DNA of 64,000 nucleotides, taken from Sphingomonas endophytica. Its GTDB lineage: Bacteria > Pseudomonadota > Alphaproteobacteria > Sphingomonadales > Sphingomonadaceae. A program made the translations under genes and the position numbers. Below, in pieces: positions 1-8,648 of the stretch. The DNA is taken from assembly GCF_014199415.1 (NCBI RefSeq), contig NZ_JACIJN010000003.1, forward strand, positions 1-64,000, read 5' to 3'. Every line of letters begins with the position of its first letter. Position 1 is the stretch's first letter. The notes under the pieces are model-generated. The model was not told the DNA's origin and did no database searches. It worked only from the letters and a program-made list of their open reading frames with translations.

Positions 1-72
<72 letters not shown>

Positions 73-397
73 GGCGGTGCCTTCGGGGGGCCTTGAAACG
101 ATGAATTCAGGGAACGTTCCACACCGCGCCGACCACGGCGACCAACGGAAGGAGCGCAAGAGCGAGGGGGGTGAACGTCTTCAACATGGCGACCTTTGCG
201 AGCCGTTATCGTCGATGGCTGCACAATCGCTGCCGCCGGCAAAGGTTGCGCTGCGCTGAACAAATTCGATCCGTCGACCGGCATCGTCAACACGACGAGC
301 CGAGCGTGCGGCGACGGAACACGGCGGCCGCGGGCAGGTTCTTCCATCACTCGCCGCTCCGACAGCGGCACCATCGCAAGATTGTAGGAACAAGGTC
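73..397. other. Left-edge region without a supported gene
   Basis: No complete gene is convincing here. A plus-strand open stretch at about 196-387 reads like a secreted or repeat protein fragment (it contains GCAALNKFDPSTGIVNTTS) but is in a different frame from the coding-looking piece that follows at 398. Together they could be one gene broken by a frameshift near the contig end, either real or from sequencing error. Confidence 0.35.
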
Positions 398-574
398 GTG
401 CAGGCGAAGGAGCGGGAGCGTCAGGAGCGGTTGAGCGACATGGGCCGGGCGCTTCGCTCCACGCTGCGGGTTCCTACCGACACCTATATCACCGGCGATA
501 TCCCGACGCTGCTTACCTTGCTCGGGCAGGTTCCCGCCGTCCCCGAACGCAAGCAGACGACCGGCCGCGACTAA
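398..574 (+). CDS. Hypothetical protein, possibly the 3' part of a broken gene
   Basis: A 58-codon reading frame with strong G/C preference at third positions, as in the genes around it. It ends at TAA 572-574, overlapping by four bases the 3' end of the convergent oxidoreductase gene. GTG 398 has AGGAA seven bases upstream; ATG 440 is an alternative. The product is hydrophilic with a basic, glutamate-rich start and a segment containing TLRVPTDTYITGDIPTLL. I do not recognise a family. The same frame stays open upstream to about 260, so this may be the tail of a longer gene whose start was lost or frameshifted. Confidence 0.35.
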   Translation: MQAKERERQERLSDMGRALRSTLRVPTDTYITGDIPTLLTLLGQVPAVPERKQTTGRD

Positions 575-1644
575 CTCCGGAAACGCGCCGGCGCGTAGCG
601 GCCGGGATCGATGCCGTCCGGTGACGCCCCGCCCAGCAGCAAGGCCGCGCCGATCCGGGCAGCGGCGGGCGCGGTCTGGATCCCGAACCCGCCCTGCCCC
701 GCGAACCAGAAAAAGCCCGGCTCGGCCATGCCATAGACCGGCAGCCGGTCTGGCGCGAACGACCGCAATCCCGCCCAGCGCCGCTCGACGCGCACCACCC
801 GCCAGTCGACCGCCTGCTCGAACCGGTCGATGGCGATCGCCACGTCGAGCTCCTCGGCCGCGACGTCATGCGCGACGACCGGATGCTCGTCATGCGGGCT
901 CAGCCACAATCGCCCGCCCGCCTCGGGCTTGAAATAAAAGCCGCCGTTCACGTCGATCACGAACGGCAGCGTCGCCGGCACCAGTGGATCGGTCTGCAAT
1001 TGCACCATCGTCCGCCGATAGGGCGTGATCCCGATCGGCCGGACGCCGCTGCGCACCGCCACCTCGTCCGCCCATGCGCCTGCCGCGTCGACGAGGATCG
1101 TCGCGCTGAACGCACGGCCGTCCTCGATCTCGATCCGCCACGCCCGGTCGCGCCGCGTCGCTGCCGCGAGCCGCGCGCCGCTCACCAGCGTCGTCCCGCT
1201 GCGCGCCGCCTGCGCCAGACCATCGCCGTGAAGCCGCGCCACGTCGATATAGGCGCAGGTCGGCTCGCTGACGCCCAGCGTCCACGCCGGCAGCAGCCCG
1301 GGGATCAGCGGCTGCGGGTCGATCGCCGCGAGCGCGACCGGGCTCGCGGCAAACTCGTCGAGCAACGCCGCAATCGCCGGCGCGTCCTCGCCGCGCCCGA
1401 TGTGCACCGCGCCCAGCGGATCGAGATAGCCGCCCGCCTGTAATGCCGCGCCGGAAGCGGTGGTCAGCGGCTGGATGTCCGGACCACCATAAGTCTCGGA
1501 CCAGAACGCCGCCGAGCGCCCGGTGGCATGGTACCCCGGCCGCTCCTCGCCCTCGAGCAACAGCACGCGCGCGCGGTCGCCGATCGCCGCTGCGAGACTG
1601 GCCCCGGCGATTCCGGCCCCGACGATCGCGATGTCGTAGCTCAT
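571..1644 (-). CDS. FAD-dependent oxidoreductase, DAO/DadA family
   Basis: A 357-residue flavoprotein of the D-amino-acid oxidase fold (glycine/sarcosine oxidase, DadA type). The N-terminus holds a dinucleotide-binding Rossmann motif, VGAGIAGASLAAAIG at residues 7-21, followed about 20 residues later by an acidic stretch suited to FAD ribose binding. Near the C-terminus FAGQGGFGIQTAP matches the second FAD-contact region of the family. The exact amine substrate cannot be read from the sequence. The start overlaps the stop of the upstream alpha/beta hydrolase by 4 bp (ATGA), so the two are probably translated from one message. The length is typical for the family and no key segment is missing. 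Confidence 0.85.
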   Translation of the reverse strand: MSYDIAIVGAGIAGASLAAAIGDRARVLLLEGEERPGYHATGRSAAFWSETYGGPDIQPLTTASGAALQAGGYLDPLGAVHIGRGEDAPAIAALLDEFAASPVALAAIDPQPLIPGLLPAWTLGVSEPTCAYIDVARLHGDGLAQAARSGTTLVSGARLAAATRRDRAWRIEIEDGRAFSATILVDAAGAWADEVAVRSGVRPIGITPYRRTMVQLQTDPLVPATLPFVIDVNGGFYFKPEAGGRLWLSPHDEHPVVAHDVAAEELDVAIAIDRFEQAVDWRVVRVERRWAGLRSFAPDRLPVYGMAEPGFFWFAGQGGFGIQTAPAAARIGAALLLGGASPDGIDPGRYAPARFRS

Positions 1645-2579
1645 GCCGCGTGCCGATCGAGAAAGGCGTCGATCGCCGCCATCGCCCGCTGCCGAACCGG
1701 GTCGGCCTCGCGCAGCAATTCATGCGCCGCGCCGCGCCCGAACCGCACCAGCGTCGCGTTCGGCAGCCGCGCCGCGACCTGCGCGGCCGGGCGCGGGTCG
1801 ACCAGCCGATCGTGTTCGGCGATCAGCATCAGCACCGGCGTCGTCAGCCGCGGCAGGGCCGGATCGGTGCGCAGCCGCGTCGTCGCCGCGAACGCCTCGG
1901 CAAGCCACGCCCAGCTCGGCGGCCCAAGTCGCAGATCGGGCTGCTCGGTCAGCCACCATTCCTCATCGCCATAGCGCGCCTTATCGGCGGTGAGCAGCCG
2001 CCGGCGCGGTAGCATGCCCGGCCGTTCATGGCTCTTCCACGCCGGACGCGCCGGATCGCCGACCCTCGCCATCGCCTGCGCCACGCGCCTCCCCAGCCAC
2101 GACCCGATCGGTGAGCGCAGCCCGAGCATCGGTGCGACCAGCACCACCGCGTCGGCGCGCACTACATCGTCGAGCAGCGCGCGCAGCGCCATATAGCCGC
2201 CCATTGAGTGGCCGACGAGCACGTGCGGCCCGTGCTGCTGCGCGCGCCAGTTGCGCCACACCACCGCCAGATCGTCGATCAACGGCGAAAAGTCGTCGCA
2301 ATGCCCGACATGCGGGTTGGCGCAGAGTCGTCCTGACCCGCCCTGCCCGCGCCAGTCGAACGCCGTGACCGCCCAGCCGCGCTCATGCCAGTCGGAGAAT
2401 GCCTCGAGATATTTTTCGATCATGTCGCCGCGCCCGCCCTGGAACATCAGCGCGCCGCGCCCGCGCCCGGCGCGCGAGAAACGTCGCAGCCGCCACCCGT
2501 CCGCCGCGCTATCGAATGTCAGGCGCGCGTCGCTCGGCAAGGCACGGCGTACCGCAGCGGGATCGGTCGTCATCGACAT
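1641..2579 (-). CDS. Alpha/beta hydrolase, lysophospholipase/monoacylglycerol lipase type
   Basis: A 312-residue serine hydrolase resembling PldB-type lysophospholipases. It has the nucleophile elbow GHSMGG, an upstream DWRGQGGSGR segment typical of this subfamily, and a late acid/histidine region (EHDRLVDP, then GAAHELLRE). No signal peptide is seen, so a cytoplasmic or membrane-peripheral enzyme acting on acyl-glycerol-like esters is likely; the substrate is inferred from family resemblance only. It is the first gene of a two-gene minus-strand unit with the FAD oxidoreductase (4-bp overlap). Its start lies only about 50 bp from the divergent cpaA, so the divergent promoters must share this small gap. 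Confidence 0.8.
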   Translation of the reverse strand: MSMTTDPAAVRRALPSDARLTFDSAADGWRLRRFSRAGRGRGALMFQGGRGDMIEKYLEAFSDWHERGWAVTAFDWRGQGGSGRLCANPHVGHCDDFSPLIDDLAVVWRNWRAQQHGPHVLVGHSMGGYMALRALLDDVVRADAVVLVAPMLGLRSPIGSWLGRRVAQAMARVGDPARPAWKSHERPGMLPRRRLLTADKARYGDEEWWLTEQPDLRLGPPSWAWLAEAFAATTRLRTDPALPRLTTPVLMLIAEHDRLVDPRPAAQVAARLPNATLVRFGRGAAHELLREADPVRQRAMAAIDAFLDRHAA

Positions 2580-2630
2580 TTCGCGGCATGGTTACGGTTT
2601 CTCAAACCATTCCGTCTAGCGCCAAGCAGC

Positions 2631-3107
2631 ATGAACTGGGGATTTCTCGTCTGGCTGTTGCCCGCGCTGATGGGCGCGCTGCTGCTGTCGGCAGGAATCC
2701 AGGATGTGCGCTCGCGTGAAATCGCCAATTGGAAAAACGTCATCATCGCCCTGCTTGCACCGCTCTGGTGGCTGGCAATCGGGCTCGATCCATGGCCGGG
2801 CATGGCGGTGCAGACCGGTGTTGCCTTGCTCGTCTTCGCGCTGTTCGTCGGCGCGTTCGCGCTCGGTCAGATGGGCGGCGGCGACGTCAAGCTGATCGGT
2901 GCCTTGTCGCTTTGGCTGACGCCGCTGCACCTGCTCGACATGCTGCTGGCCATGTCGGTGATCGGCGGTGCGCTGACGCTGGCGATGCTGATCGAGCAGC
3001 GCGTCCGGCGCGGCGCGGGTTCGATCGAGGTTCCGTATGGCGTGGCAATCGCGCTGGCCGGTCTTCTCGCGCTTCGCGAACCGCTCCTTAACCAATTTAC
3101 CCAATAA
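2631..3107 (+). CDS. cpaA: Prepilin peptidase CpaA (A24 family)
   Basis: A 158-residue integral membrane aspartyl protease that would cleave and mature Flp-type prepilins. Both family aspartates are visible: the first in SAGIQDVRSREIANW near the N-terminus, the second in the GxGD motif region GQMGGGDVKLIG. It is mostly hydrophobic, with about five to six membrane segments, and lacks the N-terminal methyltransferase domain of PilD, as expected for CpaA/TadV. I chose ATG 2631 because the protein then begins directly with the first membrane helix; upstream in-frame codons give a charged, non-family extension. It heads the Tad pilus locus, 48 bp before cpaB. No Flp pilin gene lies next to it. Confidence 0.9.
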   Translation: MNWGFLVWLLPALMGALLLSAGIQDVRSREIANWKNVIIALLAPLWWLAIGLDPWPGMAVQTGVALLVFALFVGAFALGQMGGGDVKLIGALSLWLTPLHLLDMLLAMSVIGGALTLAMLIEQRVRRGAGSIEVPYGVAIALAGLLALREPLLNQFTQ

Positions 3108-3155
3108 TTGCAGTCACACAGGCGCTGCCAGGGCGGCGCGGGGACAGGGTCACTG

Positions 3156-4181
3156 ATGGACAGTCGCAAGCTCATTCTGCTGGTCGGAGCCTTGATGGTC
3201 GCCGCGATCACCGCGTTTGCCGCACGCTCGATGCTGGTCGGCTCGCCCGCCCCGGAAGCCGCGGCGATGGGCGTCGTCGCGCCGAAGATCGACGGGCCGG
3301 AGGTGCTGGTCGCAACCCGCGCGCTGCCGGTCGGCACGATCCTCGACGCCGGCGCGCTGAAGTTCCAGCCGTGGCCCAAGGAACTCGTCGAAAATGCTTA
3401 CTACCTGCGTAGCGGCACCGATCTGGGCAAGCTGATCGGCACGGTCGTCCGGCTTCCGATCACGGCCGGGCAGCCGGTGACGCAAGGGCAGTTGGTCAAG
3501 CCCGGCGACCGCGGCTTCCTCGCCGCCGCCCTCGGGGCGGGGATGCGCGCGGTGACGGTGCCGGTATCGGCGCAAACCAGCGTCGCGGGCTTCGTCTTCC
3601 CGGGCGATCACATCGACCTCATCCTCACCCAGTCGGTCGAGGGCGACGGGCCGCCGCTGCGCGCCAGCGAGACGGTGATGCGCAACCTGCGCGTCCTCGC
3701 CACCGATCAGCGCACTACCGACCAGAAGGACGATCAGGGCAATACCGTGGTTCAGACCTTCTCGACCGTTACCGTCGAGGCGACTCCGAAGATCGCCGAG
3801 CAGATCGCGGTCGCGCAGACGATCGGTACGCTGTCGCTGTCGCTGCGCTCGCTCGCCGACAATGCCTCGGAACTCGATCGCGCGATCGCCTCGGGCAACG
3901 TGAGCGTCGGCGACGCGAAGGATGCCACCGCCGAGGAAGCGGTGCTCGACCGGCTGGCGAACACCCCGCAGACCGGCAACACCACTTACGCGGTCGGCGC
4001 CGACGTCTCGCGCTTTCAGCGGCGTACCATGCCGGCGCGCAGCACCCCGGCGGCACCGGGACCGTCGATGCCTGGCGCGCCCGTTGCGGCCGCCGCCGCC
4101 GGCACCGCCCCCACCGGCCCGCTGGTCCGGATCGCCCGCGGCAATGCCGTGACCGAAGTCTCCGTCGCAGGAAAGAACTGA
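3156..4181 (+). CDS. cpaB: Flp pilus assembly protein CpaB
   Basis: A 341-residue periplasmic component of the Tad secretion/pilus machine, anchored by an N-terminal hydrophobic segment (LILLVGALMVAAITAFAA). It contains a SAF domain at roughly residues 50-115 (beginning VLVATRALPVGTILD) and the following RcpC/CpaB region with VTVPVSAQTSVAGFVFPGD. It is thought to stabilise or gate the outer-membrane secretin. The C-terminal 60 residues are proline/alanine rich and probably flexible. ATG 3156 places the membrane anchor directly at the N-terminus; the upstream in-frame TTG and GTG codons do not. It is followed after one base by cpaC. Confidence 0.92.
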   Translation: MDSRKLILLVGALMVAAITAFAARSMLVGSPAPEAAAMGVVAPKIDGPEVLVATRALPVGTILDAGALKFQPWPKELVENAYYLRSGTDLGKLIGTVVRLPITAGQPVTQGQLVKPGDRGFLAAALGAGMRAVTVPVSAQTSVAGFVFPGDHIDLILTQSVEGDGPPLRASETVMRNLRVLATDQRTTDQKDDQGNTVVQTFSTVTVEATPKIAEQIAVAQTIGTLSLSLRSLADNASELDRAIASGNVSVGDAKDATAEEAVLDRLANTPQTGNTTYAVGADVSRFQRRTMPARSTPAAPGPSMPGAPVAAAAAGTAPTGPLVRIARGNAVTEVSVAGKN

Positions 4182-4182
4182 G

Positions 4183-5721
4183 ATGCGCGCTCCCCTGTTT
4201 CATGGCGCGGCGCTGGCCATGGCGCTGACGGCGGCACTCTCGCCGGCCATCACCGCCGCCGCTCCGCGCGCCGCGCAACGCCCGGCGGCTCCGGCCCGGC
4301 CGGTGGTGCGCAGCGGCCTGCCGCCGGTCGGCGTCACCAAGCCGAGCGTCGAGAAGTGGCTGTCGATCGGCGAGGGTGAGCTTATCACCCTGCCCGCCGC
4401 GGTCAGCGAGGTATGGACCTCCAATGCCGCCGCCGCCGACGTCTATGTCGCCAATCCGCGCCAGATCCATCTATTTGGCAAGGCCGATGGCGAGGCGACG
4501 ATCTTCGCCACCGATCGCGCCGGTGCGGTGATCTATTCGGCCTCGGTCCGCGTCGCACAGAATGCGACGCAGATCGACCGGATGCTTCAGGCGGCGTTGC
4601 CGGGCAGCGACTTCCACGTAACCCTCGTCGGACAGATCGCAGTCATCAACGGCAATGCCGTCGCGCCTGCCGACGCCGAACAGGCACAGCGGTTGGTGAC
4701 GAGCCTGCTCAACCCGGGCGTCGATCCGAGTGCCGACAATGCAGCGCTCAAGATGGCGGTCATCAATCGCATCAAGGTCGCGACGCCGCTGCAAGTCAAT
4801 CTGCAGGTCAAGTTCGCCGAAGTGAGCCGCTCGTTCCTCAAGAACATCGCCAACAACATCACCACGCGCACGCTCGGCAACAAGAACCCGCTGCTAGGGC
4901 TTGGCTTCGGTCGGCAGGGTTCGATCACCAACGTGCTGCCCGGCACCGATCCGAACCTGCCGAACGGCGGCACCAGCTTCACGTTGCCGGGGGTGGTCAA
5001 CGGCAGTGGCACGTTCAGCCTCTTCGGCCGGCTGCTCGGCACGGACTTCATCAATGCGCTCGACCTCGGCGAGACGCTGGGTCAGGTGACGACGCTCGCC
5101 AATCCAAACCTGACCGCCTTGTCCGGCGAGACCGGGACCTTCCTCGCCGGCGGCGAGATCCCGATCCCGATCGCGCAGGCGCTCGGCACCAACTCGATCG
5201 AATACAAGCAATTCGGGGTCAGCCTCGCCTATACGCCGACCGTGCTGTCCGACGGGCGCATCTCCCTACGCGTCAAGCCCGAGGTGTCGCAGCTCGATTA
5301 CGGCAATGCGGTTTCGGTCGGCAGCGCGCGTGTCCCGGCGCTGACCACGCGTCGTGCGGAGACCACCGTCGAGCTCGGCTCCGGCCAGAGCTTCATGATC
5401 GCCGGGCTGATGCAGAACACGCACAACAACAGCTATACCAAGACGCCCGGCGTCGGCGATCTGCCGATCCTCGGCGCGCTGTTCCGCTCGAACGGCTTTC
5501 AGCGCAACGAGACCGAGCTGGTGATCGTCATCACCCCGTATCTGGTCCGCCCGGTCGACGCCGCGGCCGTCAAGCTGCCGACCGACGGCTACAAGGCGCC
5601 GACCGATCTGGAGCGTGCGTTCCTCGGCAAGCTCGACAGCGGCAATCGCGCCGTCGAGCGGCCGAAGCCGAAGCTCGACACCCCCGCTGCGCCGCCGGCG
5701 CCCGGCTTTTCGATCAAGTGA
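4183..5721 (+). CDS. cpaC: Tad pilus secretin CpaC/RcpA (type II/III secretion secretin family)
   Basis: A 512-residue outer-membrane secretin with an N-terminal signal peptide ending near AITAAAPRAA. The N-terminal part (about residues 60-220) is the periplasmic pilus-assembly/BON-like region. The C-terminal secretin core includes LANPNLTALSGETGTFLAGG and the family signature around GVGDLPILGALFRS (about residues 420-433), followed by VIVITPYLV. It would form the multimeric pore through which the Flp pilus exits. It begins one base after cpaB, and an RBS-like GAGGA overlapping its end serves cpaD. Length is normal for RcpA/CpaC. Confidence 0.93.
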   Translation: MRAPLFHGAALAMALTAALSPAITAAAPRAAQRPAAPARPVVRSGLPPVGVTKPSVEKWLSIGEGELITLPAAVSEVWTSNAAAADVYVANPRQIHLFGKADGEATIFATDRAGAVIYSASVRVAQNATQIDRMLQAALPGSDFHVTLVGQIAVINGNAVAPADAEQAQRLVTSLLNPGVDPSADNAALKMAVINRIKVATPLQVNLQVKFAEVSRSFLKNIANNITTRTLGNKNPLLGLGFGRQGSITNVLPGTDPNLPNGGTSFTLPGVVNGSGTFSLFGRLLGTDFINALDLGETLGQVTTLANPNLTALSGETGTFLAGGEIPIPIAQALGTNSIEYKQFGVSLAYTPTVLSDGRISLRVKPEVSQLDYGNAVSVGSARVPALTTRRAETTVELGSGQSFMIAGLMQNTHNNSYTKTPGVGDLPILGALFRSNGFQRNETELVIVITPYLVRPVDAAAVKLPTDGYKAPTDLERAFLGKLDSGNRAVERPKPKLDTPAAPPAPGFSIK

Positions 5722-5732
5722 GGATGCTCTCC

Positions 5733-6374
5733 ATGACTCCGCGTCCGCTCCTCCTCGTCCTGACGCTCGCTGCAGCGCTGCCGCTCGCCGGATGCGGCGG
5801 CTATCGTGGGCTTGAGACGATCCACCAGCCGGTCGTCACGCAGACCGACTATACACTGGACCTGCTGGCCGGGCCCGACCGTCTGGGCGGCGGCGAGGCG
5901 CAGCGGCTGCGCGGCTGGCTCGACACGCTCGCTCCGCCGCACGGCGCCACGATCGCGATCGACGATCCCGCCGCCCCGCCGGGCGCGCGCGCCGAGATCG
6001 CGGCGGTAGCGGCCGACCACGGGCTGCGGCTGGCCACACGCGCCGCACCGCAGGGCGATGCGCCGCCCCCCGGCACGCTGCGCGTGGTCGTGACGCGCAG
6101 CAGCGCATCGGTGCCGAGCTGCACCGCCCCCGCGCCGGCCGCGACGCTGGTCAATTTCGACGCCCATGCCAGCGGCTCTTTCGGCTGCGCGATCAACGGC
6201 ACGCTGGCGGCGATGGTCGCCGATCCGAACGATCTGCTGCACGGCAAGAGCGACGACGGGGCGACGACCGCGACCACGGCCGCCAAGGCAATCGGCGTCT
6301 GGCGCAAGGCGGCCCCGACCGGAGCCGGCGGAACCGCGCTGAAGAGCGAATCGACCACCATGGGGGGCCGCTGA
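5733..6374 (+). CDS. cpaD: Pilus assembly lipoprotein CpaD
   Basis: A 213-residue predicted outer-membrane lipoprotein of the CpaD family that helps the Tad secretin assemble. The N-terminal signal sequence ends in a lipobox, LPLAGC, with the acylated Cys at about residue 21. The remainder is periplasmic, with the family segments VVVTRSSASVPSC and FGCAINGTLAAMVADPNDL. ATG 5733 was chosen over the in-frame ATG 5724 because GAGGA lies about eight bases before it. It sits 11 bp after cpaC and one base before cpaE. The C-terminus is low in complexity. Confidence 0.9.
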   Translation: MTPRPLLLVLTLAAALPLAGCGGYRGLETIHQPVVTQTDYTLDLLAGPDRLGGGEAQRLRGWLDTLAPPHGATIAIDDPAAPPGARAEIAAVAADHGLRLATRAAPQGDAPPPGTLRVVVTRSSASVPSCTAPAPAATLVNFDAHASGSFGCAINGTLAAMVADPNDLLHGKSDDGATTATTAAKAIGVWRKAAPTGAGGTALKSESTTMGGR

Positions 6375-6375
6375 C

Positions 6376-7647
6376 ATGAACGCACCGTGGAAAGTCGCGG
6401 GCGGAGCAGCCCGCGCGCCCTTCCTCGCCTTCTGCTGCGACGACAATGCCAGCATGACGCTGCGCGCGGTCGTCGACGAGCTCGGCTGGCCGCAGGAGAA
6501 CGTGTACAAGGGCGGCCTTCGTCAGGCGGTGCAGACGCTGGCCGTCTCCTCCAGCCCGCAATTGCTTTTCGTCGACCTGAGCGAGACCAGCGATCCGCTC
6601 GCCGACATCAACAGCCTGGCCGAGGTCTGCGAGCCGGGTACGATCGTGATCGCCGCCGGGCAGGTCAACGACGTCCGGCTCTATCGCGACCTGCTGGCGA
6701 GCGGCATCCACGACTATCTGCTCAAGCCGCTCGGCGTGGATGCGGTGCGCGACGCCTTCGCGTCCGCGCAGGCGATGCTCAACACCCCGCGGTACGCCGA
6801 TACCGCCGCCGAGCGCGTCCATTCGGCGCTGGCGGTGGTCGGGTGCCGCGGCGGCGTCGGTGCCTCGACGATCGCGACCTCGCTGGCGTGGCAGCTGAGC
6901 GAGGCCGGCAAGCGCTCAACCGCGCTGCTCGACCTCGACGTGCATTTCGGCACGAATGCGCTGGCGATGGACCTCGAGCCGGGGCGCGGGCTGATCGACG
7001 CGATCGACAATCCCAGCCGTATCGACGGCCTGTTCCTCGAACGCGCACTCGTCCGCGCCTCGGACAAATTGTCGGTGCTGTCGGCGGAAGCGCCGATCAG
7101 CAATCCGATCGTCACCGACGGCACGGCCTATTACCAGCTTCAGGACGAGCTGCGCAGCGCGTTCGACATCAGTGTCATGGACCTGCCGCGCGCGATGCTG
7201 ATCCAGCATCCGCATCTGATGGCCGAAGTGCAGGCGGTGGTGCTCGTCACCGACCTGACGCTCGCCGCGGCGCGCGACACGATCCGCTTGCTGTCGTGGC
7301 TGCGCACCAACGCCCCGCAGGCGCAGGTCTGCGTCCTCGCCAACCGCGTCCATCCCGGCGCACAGCAGGAAGTGCTCCGCAAGGATTTCGAGGGATCGAT
7401 CGAGCGCAAGATCGACGTGGCGATCCCTTATGACCACAAGCTGGCGTCGCAGGCGGCCAAGCTCGGCAAGCCGATGGCGGCGGCGGGCAAAGGCTCCAAG
7501 ACCCTCGCCCCACTCGCCCAGCTCGCCGAGCGGTTGCTGGCCGCGTCCGGCGACGATGCGGTGCCGCTGACCAAAAGCGCGGCACGCGGCGGTTCCTTGC
7601 TCGCGCGGATCACCGAACTGGTCGCCAAGAAGCCGGCGCGGACGTGA
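6376..7647 (+). CDS. cpaE: Pilus assembly ATPase-like protein CpaE/TadZ
   Basis: A 423-residue cytoplasmic protein with an N-terminal receiver-like domain (about residues 1-130) and a C-terminal MinD/ParA-like domain. TadZ/CpaE proteins position the Tad machine at the cell pole. The P-loop reads GCRGGVGASTIATSLAW: the usual phosphate-contacting Lys of GK[ST] is Ala and the deviant-Walker-A signature Lys is Arg, so ATP hydrolysis may be weak or lost, as reported for some TadZ proteins. The Walker-B-like LLDLDVHFG is present. It starts one base after cpaD. The next gene, 31 bp downstream, is tadB rather than the expected motor ATPase cpaF. Confidence 0.9.
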   Translation: MNAPWKVAGGAARAPFLAFCCDDNASMTLRAVVDELGWPQENVYKGGLRQAVQTLAVSSSPQLLFVDLSETSDPLADINSLAEVCEPGTIVIAAGQVNDVRLYRDLLASGIHDYLLKPLGVDAVRDAFASAQAMLNTPRYADTAAERVHSALAVVGCRGGVGASTIATSLAWQLSEAGKRSTALLDLDVHFGTNALAMDLEPGRGLIDAIDNPSRIDGLFLERALVRASDKLSVLSAEAPISNPIVTDGTAYYQLQDELRSAFDISVMDLPRAMLIQHPHLMAEVQAVVLVTDLTLAAARDTIRLLSWLRTNAPQAQVCVLANRVHPGAQQEVLRKDFEGSIERKIDVAIPYDHKLASQAAKLGKPMAAAGKGSKTLAPLAQLAERLLAASGDDAVPLTKSAARGGSLLARITELVAKKPART

Positions 7648-7678
7648 TCGCCCCCGCCCCCCTCGCCGCGGAGCCGTC

Positions 7679-8647
7679 ATGTCGCCGCTGATCCTGCTGT
7701 TGCTGGCCAGCGCGATCACGCTCGGACTGCTCGCCTTCGCGCTCGCCACGCCATCGACGCAGAAGGCTGGTGCGCGCCGGCTCGCGGGGTTGCGCGCGCG
7801 ACACGTTCCGGTCCCGACCAACACGATCGAGGCGCAGATGCGCCGGATCACCGGACGCAGCGCCACGCGCGCCGATCTGGCGATGACGCGCATTCTGCCC
7901 AATGCCGCCGAGTTGCGGAAACGGCTGTCGATGACCGGCAAGGCATGGACCGTCGGCCAATATGGTATCGCCGCCGGGACGATCGGTGTCGTCACGCTGC
8001 TGTTGTTGCTGCTGCAGGGCGTGCCGGTGCTGATCGCGCTGCCGGTCGGCATGATGCTCGGCGTCCTGGCCCCGCACCTCGCGGTGGCGTTCCTTATCAA
8101 GCGCCGGATCGGCGCGTTCATCGCCAAATTCCCGGACGCGATCGAGCTGCTGGTCCGCGGCCTGCGCTCGGGCCTGCCGATCTCGGAGACGATGCAGGTC
8201 GTCGCCGCCGAGGTGCCCGGCCCGGTCGGCGAGGAATTCCGCTCGGTGTCCGACAAGATGCGGATCGGCCGCTCGATGGACGTCGCGCTTCAGGAGACCG
8301 CCGACCGTTTGATGACCGCCGAATTCCAGTTCTTCGTCATCACGATCTCGATTCAGCGCGAGACCGGCGGCAACTTGGCGGAAACGTTGCAGAATCTCGC
8401 GACGGTTCTGCGTCAGCGCGGGCAGATGAAGCTCAAGATCAAGGCGATGTCGTCGGAATCGAAGGCATCCGCCTATATCATCGGCTCGTTGCCGTTCATC
8501 GTCTTCGGTCTGATCTACACCATCAACCCACCGTACATGCAGACGTTCTTCAGCGATATCCGGCTGACGGTCACCGCGGTCGGCGGGCTCGTCTGGATGG
8601 CCATCGGCGCCTTCATCATGGCCCGTATGGTAAGCTTCGAGATCTGA
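7679..8647 (+). CDS. tadB: Tad inner-membrane platform protein TadB (type II secretion F family)
   Basis: A 322-residue polytopic membrane protein. It has an N-terminal helix (LILLLLASAITLGLLAFAL), further helices at about residues 95-135 and two C-terminal ones, with the T2SSF domain between, beginning near FPDAIELLVRGLRSGLPI and including QRETGGNLAETLQNL. TadB pairs with TadC as the platform on which the CpaF motor acts to polymerise pilin. In most Tad loci cpaF lies immediately upstream; here only 31 bp separate it from cpaE. One base separates its stop from the tadC start, so the two are surely co-translated. Confidence 0.92.
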   Translation: MSPLILLLLASAITLGLLAFALATPSTQKAGARRLAGLRARHVPVPTNTIEAQMRRITGRSATRADLAMTRILPNAAELRKRLSMTGKAWTVGQYGIAAGTIGVVTLLLLLLQGVPVLIALPVGMMLGVLAPHLAVAFLIKRRIGAFIAKFPDAIELLVRGLRSGLPISETMQVVAAEVPGPVGEEFRSVSDKMRIGRSMDVALQETADRLMTAEFQFFVITISIQRETGGNLAETLQNLATVLRQRGQMKLKIKAMSSESKASAYIIGSLPFIVFGLIYTINPPYMQTFFSDIRLTVTAVGGLVWMAIGAFIMARMVSFEI

Positions 8648-8648
8648 C

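Noticed and set aside
4413..6374. A long plus-strand frame running through cpaC into cpaD
   Set aside because: Only the last part, from 5733, is the real CpaD lipoprotein; the preceding part is an Arg-rich shadow of cpaC.
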